Below, piece after piece: positions 57,516 to 64,000 of a DNA stretch of 64,000 nt. A program made the translations under genes and the position numbers. The DNA is from Blastomussa wellsi. Its lineage: Eukaryota > Cnidaria > Anthozoa > Scleractinia > Plerogyridae. The notes beneath the pieces were generated by a model. That model was not told the DNA's origin and did no database searches. It saw only the letters and a list, made by a program, of their open reading frames with translations. The first letter of the stretch is position 1. The number at the start of each line of letters is the position of its first letter. Location: positions 12,655,294-12,719,293 of the forward strand of contig OX393562.1 of NCBI GenBank assembly GCA_947652115.1, in the 5' to 3' direction.

Positions 57516-58027
57516 ACGTGACTGCTTCGCTGCACTCACTACAATCTCATTAAACCTGCAGTAAAGCACATTTCAATGTCTCGAACGAAACATGATTAGT
57601 TTACGAAACTTCAGATGGCATCATGTCGACAATATAAACACTGTATTTTATTAAAACTTCCAGTTGTCTATCAGCTCGTGTTGTTTCCAGGATCTAGGAA
57701 GGGAGGGGAGAAGGGGGCAATGCAAAGTGAAACAAGCGTCGGGAAGGTAGGTGTAAGAGGGTCTTAATGGGGGGGGACTTTAAATTTTAGGTCATTTGAC
57801 GGTTGACCGTTAATTTTTTGGAATGTCGTTTATAAAACGAAATTAAAGCACGGATTTGGCTGTAATTTTTCATAAAAGATCACAATTTTGCCCATATTTT
57901 AATAATCCAGTTAATCTTATAATTTGTGCCTTAAAATTCGGTTTTTGGTCTTCAGCTACGTGTCTAATTAGCGTAATTACATCACCTTTGCTACCGTTGC
58001 ACGTATTTTGTGATATGTTGAAACTTA
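57516..58027. other. intergenic, no gene
   Basis: Contains a G-rich run at about 57768-57777 and fragments of the phrase TTTGACGGTTGACGGTTAA. That phrase recurs at 57795-57812 and three more times between 58212 and 58320, a degenerate local tandem repeat interrupted by the palindrome. Confidence 0.45.
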
Positions 58028-58202
58028 TTAATAGGCCCTTCGCACGACCCAGTCACATGGTACAAAATAATACCCTGCTGGTGAGCAAGCTACGCACTGG
58101 GACATCCAAAACAAAGCGACTTCATGTCCCAGAGCGTAACTTACTCACCAGCGACGTGTTATTTTGTACCATGTGACTGGGTCGTGCAAAGGGCCTATTA
58201 AC
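58028..58202. mobile_element. palindromic MITE, family 1 copy
   Basis: Arms TTAATAGGCCCTTCGCACG at the left and its complement at the right; about 80 bases of pairing. The internal phrase CACTGGGACATCCAAAACAA is shared with 48519-48726, so both belong to one family. It is inserted into a TTTGACGGTTGACGG repeat tract. Confidence 0.78.
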
Positions 58203-61200
58203 GAAATCTGAGACATCTGACGGCTAACATTGGCTTCCTTATTTGACGGTTGACGGAAAAAATACTGCGTTTTTGACGGTTGACGGGTAATATTTTAGCC
58301 ATTTGACGGTTGACGGTTAACAATCCCATTGAGACCCTCGTGTAATGCCACGACGAGAAAATAAACTAAAATAAAGTCAGGAAATCGCAAATTTAGCACA
58401 AATTATTCTCGTTCGCCATAGGCGTACGGGCAATTTTTTGCCCGAAAAATTCTCCCAAGGTGCCTTGCCCAAATATCTCTTCAGCTGCCCAAAGAATCGA
58501 CGTTGCTCAAAATTTTGAGAGACTGCAGCTTCCCCCCGGGCTCATACCGGTCTGAAAAATCCTCCCAAATCTGGAATACGATGTTTCTTAATTTGCTATT
58601 TCACACTACATCTTTCGTGCTTTGCCACTAAAAAACATCATCTTGATCATCATAAAACATAAATGACCTCCTGATTCCAGTAATTTGGCCTACTTATAAG
58701 CCCTGATTGTCTCAACTTGCAGCTTGAGCTTATGTTCACGCTATATGATACCAAGAGATTATGGTCTCTTGATGATACTAATCTTTAAATAAGTCTAAGA
58801 AGTGCCTTTAACACGCACGATATTTTAAAAAACACTAGCCACACCTGGAATGAGAACGGTAGTACGTATAGTGCGGGAATGGTGAAACTTGGAATATAAG
58901 CTCAATGGCGGTTATAAGACGCTGGTGTTTCGAGCGATGCCCTTTCGTCTTGGGACTTCAAAAACTGGTCTTTAAAGGAATTACGGGACTCGAGACTTCG
59001 GACCGTTGGTGCCAAGTTGCTAACCACAATGCTAGAGCCCCATCGTAATCCTGCTAAATTATATCACAATGATATTGTATACGATTAATGAGGAGAATAA
59101 GCAAAGAATTAGCGCAATCGTTATAAAAACGGATGAATGAGCGCACGATAGCAATAAGTGAACGCACAAAAGCAATAAAATCGTGTGTATGTTTTTTGGT
59201 TCATTTGTTGCTGTGCACGGGTGAAATATGCCCAGGGAATTTAGATGAGTGCTTCTTTTCACGGAGATACTATTTAAAACTTCAAGCTGATTATTTTTGT
59301 TAAAAAACCAAAATAATTAGGTTTCATATGGAAATTTTCGAGCTTTTTTTCGCTTTTTGGCAAAACTGCAGAAAGCGAAGGAAAATGCAAGAAATGAGAC
59401 AAAAAATGTTCACCCGTGCTATCTGCACAATCATGGTAACAACTTATTCAGCCATTTTTTTGTGTTTATAGTTAGTTGATCTAATTAGCCTCTAATTAAC
59501 ATTGTACTTGGTTCTAGATCTCAAGCTTCCAGCAAAGCGGCACATCAGTAGCACACACCATATCCAAAGGTTAACGAAATATAAACCCCTCTTCAGGGAG
59601 CTACTGGAGTGAAAGCGTGTTCGTTTGCTTTCGCATCCTTCCAGCGCAATTCCGGCTAAGAGTGGATTAACCCCTCCCAAAAATAGTGGCGCGCATTATG
59701 ACGAAAAACCGCCATATTAGTGCCTTTTGAAATTTCATGTAATCTTCGTTTCAACCTTTTGTAAAGCCGACTTATTTAGTTTAGCCTGACCTGCGCTTGG
59801 TTAATAAACCTGCGCAAAGATAACCATTCACACACCATTCACACCAAAGTTAAACACGTTTAAAGGCTGTTTAGTTTTCTTCATATTAGTTGCTAACTGA
59901 TGTTTGTCAACTTCAAATTTAGCAAAATGAAATCACAAAATAGAGCTTACTTGAACACTATGTAAAATTTCAATCTTTCAGTCCGTTTTCTGATCCTGAC
60001 TTTCATTTTGTTAAACCTGGTTTAATTAAGCATGTTTTGTTGGTGTGAATCGGGTGTTAATCTTGTTTAAGTTAAAAGGGTTAACGTAAAGGCTAACTTA
60101 GGGGCGAGAGGAAACGGCCTTTTCTCACGCACTCCAGTTCAATAATAAACGGTTCTAAGCAACCGAGTGCTCATCGCAGTTCACTTACTTCAGACTGGAT
60201 TAAGAGAAAATCCCTCGGATTCATGGATCTTGGAATATATGCCAAGAATGTTATCTTGTACCTGAATGATACAATTACCCAGGGTGAAACACTAGCTACG
60301 TAGTAAAGGTAGTTTGAGTCATTTTATGTAAGGCGAAAAAGGAAATTTCAATGCAATAGTTTACTTGCAAAAAAATGCCAAAAAAAGTGATATTAAACCA
60401 AACAGAAACATTACCGGGGATGGTTAAGGATGAAGAAGATTTAGACGGAATACAAATACTTAATTTTAAAAGTTGAGCGGGTTCAATTTTTGTGTGGGCT
60501 TATACGAGGTATTAACCCGCACTAAGCCGTCATAAATCTTGTGGGTGGCTGAGTTTGTCCAAGGGGAGATGACCAAACTAACATCCGGGAAACAAGTAGA
60601 CTTCATCCCAGGACGTCCCCGCTTTTGAAACTGGCGGATGGCTGGATAAACTGGGTACAAGTGTTCGAAAGGATTTGGGTACAGATAAGCTTTCCGATGC
60701 AAATTGGTTGTGTTATATTTTTCATTTCTAAATCGTTCTGCTCTGTAATTATCAGATTTCTAAATCGTTATTCTGTATCGTTCTTTTCTGGCGTTTAAGC
60801 TTATTTAACAGTGCTCTGTTGATCATAAATAAAGACTGTATTTCCGTTGTTGTCGTAACTATTGTTAGCAACTAAGCTGGGAATAGACACCTGTCACCCC
60901 AATCCGTCCGCGAATTGGTAAGCGTTTTATTTTCTTTAGTCTTACCTGTGAACTTTTCTTCTGATCTCACGCGAACGATATAGATATCCGCGAGAAAACT
61001 GGATTTAAATTAGTCTGCATGTCTTGTATGCGAAACACAAAATTCACTTTATTTTCGCCTCTTTGAACTGAAAAAATTTCTCAAATTGACCTTTGCTTTA
61101 TTTAAAATCCAACTCGTTGAAAAAAGGTGGACTATAATGTATTAATTAAACAAATTTCGGATGTAGCATGTAGCATTGGGTTTCTAATTTTTTCAGGAAA

Positions 61201-61510
61201 CTGTTCGAATCATTTCCTATCATTTTCTTTAGCCTGGCAGATAAATATTGAGACGTATATCTGTTCACAAAGAAAATGAAAGGTAAGATGTCCCTTCTAC
61301 ATTCATTGTTTATTCAGAATTGGAAAATAAGGAACACTGACTATCATTTACCGGAAAGTAAACAATCTATACGCGAAAAGGAATAATAAATTATTATTGT
61401 AGTAAGAATCTCGATTTTGTATTTTTGAAGAAAAAAGAAAATTTATAGTTTTAAACTCGCTATATTTCAACGCTGTAAGAAGTACTGAGACCATAATAAG
61501 AAGCCTTGGT
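58203..61510. other. long intergenic stretch without recognised genes
   Basis: Apart from the TTTGACGGTTGACGG repeats (58212-58320), only short ORFs without motifs are present (59059-59262, 59492-59680, 60466-60702, 61348-61551). Confidence 0.4.
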
Positions 61511-61521
61511 TTTATTTTATT
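61511..61521 (-). terminator. candidate polyadenylation signals of the small ankyrin gene
   Basis: Two overlapping AATAAA hexamers on the minus strand (AATAAAATAAA), about 110 bases past the stop of the gene at 61627. Confidence 0.5.
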
Positions 61522-61626
61522 AAATACAAACGAGCTTTTGCGCCATTTCATGCTGTTATGGACAACATGTCCTTTAAATTTAAAAGGCGATTAAAATTAT
61601 AGTCATGCTCGAATAATCTTGGTCCT

Positions 61627-62682
61627 TCATACATTGGCTTCAAAAGAGCGATAACAAATCTTTGATAAAGCCTGCACGTCTTCGTATTCTTGTAAGCGCT
61701 GCTTTGTGTATTCCTCTACGCTCGCGCCTGACTCGATTAAAAGCACAATACACTCGAACTGGCGCATCGAAATCGCTAAATTGATTGCCGGGCGATTTGT
61801 GGAGTCTCTCAAGTTAACATCGGCTGCATGAGTAATTAAAGCCAGTACACAGTCAACAGCACCGCGCTGTACAGCTCGATGAAGCGGAGGAAGTCCGCGA
61901 GCGTTTTTCGTCAAATTCACATCGACTTTGTGAGTTCGGATTATTTCCATCAATTCGCTCGCTGCGTTTTCATCAATAGCAGAAAATATAAGTACATCAG
62001 AAGGAAAAGAAACCTTTCTTTGTCCCGAGCTTCCTTCACGCTTCGTAGTTCGGCTACAAGGTAATTGCTTTTGTCTGCATTTTAAAATACACTTGTAAAA
62101 TTTCTTAGGACTCGAAGTCCATTCTTTAATAGTTTCCTTCTTTTCTTTGGAGAAGATTTCCAGCCTGTGCTTAGCTTTAAAGCTTGTTAGTTTGTCGATG
62201 TCATTAAACCATTTCCCTGAAGTTGGACGCATATCATTCAAGCTGTCGACGCTTCCACTCGCTGTAGTATCTTGCCGTTCTGCGTGTGACCCAAGAAGTG
62301 AAACCTTAGAATCGTCCGTGATTGAACTATTCACCCGATGCTTGAAATTGGGCGAGCTATTGCCTTTTCGTCGAAAGCAGAGTTTTTCGTTCTCAACAAC
62401 AGGCATATTCAAAGGCAATGTAATGCTTTGCGCTCCTTTAGTTTTGTTCACTGGCAGTGAAGTGTACTCGATCCCTTCTTCCAAATAGTCCGATTGTCGA
62501 ATCGCGTCCGCGTCGAAGTCCTTGAGTTGAAATTTCAGAGTCGATAAATAAGGTGGCATGACTCCCGTGTCGTGGCTTCCGCTTTCTTGATTCACGTCGT
62601 TCTCTTGTGAACTGTTCCTTGACTTGTAATGAATCGAAGGTTGCACTTTTATTGGCCTGGATCTGCCTTTGAGAAGTGGCAT
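61627..62682 (-). CDS. PP1-docking ankyrin-repeat protein, small paralogue
   Basis: Single open exon, 351 residues, ATG at 62682. The N-terminal 220 residues are basic and Ser-rich without a known domain. At residues 223-226 the docking motif KVSF precedes ankyrin repeats (RGLPPLHRAVQRGAVDCVLA, NRPAINLAISMRQFECIVLL). The C-terminal 129 residues align end to end with those of the larger gene 5 kb downstream on the same strand, so the two are tandem duplicates with unrelated N-terminal parts. PPP1R27 of vertebrates is a small inhibitor-type PP1 partner with the same order of motif and repeats; a similar role is inferred. Confidence 0.8.
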   Translation of the reverse strand: MPLLKGRSRPIKVQPSIHYKSRNSSQENDVNQESGSHDTGVMPPYLSTLKFQLKDFDADAIRQSDYLEEGIEYTSLPVNKTKGAQSITLPLNMPVVENEKLCFRRKGNSSPNFKHRVNSSITDDSKVSLLGSHAERQDTTASGSVDSLNDMRPTSGKWFNDIDKLTSFKAKHRLEIFSKEKKETIKEWTSSPKKFYKCILKCRQKQLPCSRTTKREGSSGQRKVSFPSDVLIFSAIDENAASELMEIIRTHKVDVNLTKNARGLPPLHRAVQRGAVDCVLALITHAADVNLRDSTNRPAINLAISMRQFECIVLLIESGASVEEYTKQRLQEYEDVQALSKICYRSFEANV

Positions 62683-64000
62683 TCCAACAAAATACAGCCT
62701 TCATTGTTAACGATCTTGAAATTGCAATGACCAGAAACACATTATTCAAATGTAGCTGTTAATACGCCTGCTGTCCATTCATTTGCTTTAACATAAACTC
62801 CCTATAATCTTCACCGCTCGGTCATTCCTGTCTCGAAACTGTTACCAAAACATGTCCAAAATCTTTCGGATATTTTAAATCTACACATAATATCAAGTTT
62901 CCAAAATTGTCAAAGATTGCTCGAAGATGAATTTCCTGTCGAAATTTTATCCACACTAATCAAATGTCGCGTCAGCTTGCACTGAATTTACCTTTTTAGC
63001 TAATTTAGCCGCGTTTGGTTCGTCACTCTTAATCCAACAAGACTGTGCAAATATCACGAAAGACTTCACGAACCCCGAGTGGCAAAGGCTATATTGCAAA
63101 TTAATGACATTTCCCTTGAGGAAAGTTGTCATCTTATAATTAACATAAATGACAGTTCGAGCGATTTGATTGTTTTATTAGCTTTGCACGTCACCAATCT
63201 ACAAGAACAATCGTTTCCAGTCAGGGTTACTGAGGTTTAGCTCTTCATAAATTTGCTCCATGTTCAGAGTGAAGCGAAGAGCAAGCAATATTTGTTGTGG
63301 CTGTTCGGTGACAACTGCTCGAATATCGTTTGATTTACACGTGTACAATAATGTCACGAGCGTGTTGGACGGCTAAACCAATTAAGTGCCCACTGATTGT
63401 ATGTCTGAATAAATAGGTGCTAATCACGCGAACCGGTGTCACAGTCTCTGTTTACAATGTTTCCAAATTGAGAGGGTATAGTAAAACTGGAATTTCGTAG
63501 GTACTAAATACTTGGATCGATGCAAATTAACTCAAGAACTCAAATATTTTTTTTCTGACAAAAGATGCATTACACTGGGCGAGATGACATGGTTCGTGTT
63601 TCAGCCCGTGGACACACACTGCTAGGCCAGCTCTCTGTGGGTGTGTTTGAGGGCTCATTACTTTCTTTTAACTTTTTTGTTGTTGTCAAATTAACAAATT
63701 GACGCCATTTTTTACGCGAGTGTCCTGTCCAAAACTTCGTGAAAAAAGTGTGAACGTCCACAGTTTTTTGACAATATGATGAAGACATCCATGATTAAAT
63801 AACAAGACACTCGCTTACAAAATGGCCTCAAATTGTTTTTTTTACCATGACAAAAAGCCAAAATGAGCATTAAGGCAGTGTTTTACCTGAATTTCAATAA
63901 AATTTTGAGAGGTTTAGAGTAGGCATAAAAGGGTGTGCATATTCTAATTTTAAACTTCAAATTCTTAAATTCAAACGCCATTAAATCTTCACTATTTCAT
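62683..64000. other. 5' flank of the small ankyrin gene to window end
   Basis: No gene recognised. A minus ORF at 63570-63788 has no motif. Presumably contains the promoter of the gene at 61627-62682, but no core element can be pinned down. Confidence 0.35.

Noticed and set aside
63570..63788. 72-codon minus ORF near the window end
   Set aside because: No recognisable motif and low-complexity T-rich surroundings.

Overview
The window looks like nuclear DNA of a marine invertebrate, most probably a cnidarian (coral or anemone). This is an inference from the repeat families and the loosely packed intron-bearing genes, not from a species marker. Three host genes can be supported. An MFSD12-like major facilitator transporter runs from 13948 to 46006 on + in nine coding exons; the exons join in frame to a 628-residue, 12-helix protein. 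Two single-exon minus-strand genes, 53428-56697 and 61627-62682, are tandem paralogues that end in a PP1-docking motif plus ankyrin repeats.

Most of the rest is mobile DNA. Bases 1-3966 are the 3' part of a Ty3/gypsy element on +. It abuts, tail to tail, a second and heavily decayed gypsy element on - (3968 to about 8131). Bases 8265-12400 hold two copies of an unclassified repeat. The second copy is split by a fold-back element with a small membrane-protein ORF and by a hairpin-shaped Penelope remnant with a 13-bp target duplication. Intron 1 of the transporter carries a tRNA-derived SINE, a palindromic MITE, and a complete BEL/Pao element with near-identical LTRs, a 5-bp target duplication and several stop codons.

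Intron 6 of the transporter (28304-43501) holds the most unusual object: a nearly fully palindromic element, 28472-43466, flanked by a 9-bp duplication GTACAAGAC. Each half carries an outer gene (A) whose conserved motifs recall Rep_trans-type replication initiators, and a convergent inner gene (B) with an HTH, a coiled coil, one membrane segment and a Cys/His-rich tail. The two B copies diverge from a centre holding 21-bp direct repeats. A gypsy element has inserted into the left arm. A 200-N gap near the centre is flanked by two copies of the same 1343 bp, almost certainly an unmerged assembly overlap. Without the gypsy insertion and that overlap the element is about 7.5 kb.

Downstream of the transporter are a Penelope-like fragment with a GIY-YIG domain, palindromic MITEs, a LINE 3' end, a third copy of the 8-12 kb repeat beside a Crypton/DUF3504 tyrosine-recombinase fragment, and SINE or LINE tails. 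No rRNA, functional tRNA gene, CRISPR array or bacterial-type operon was seen.
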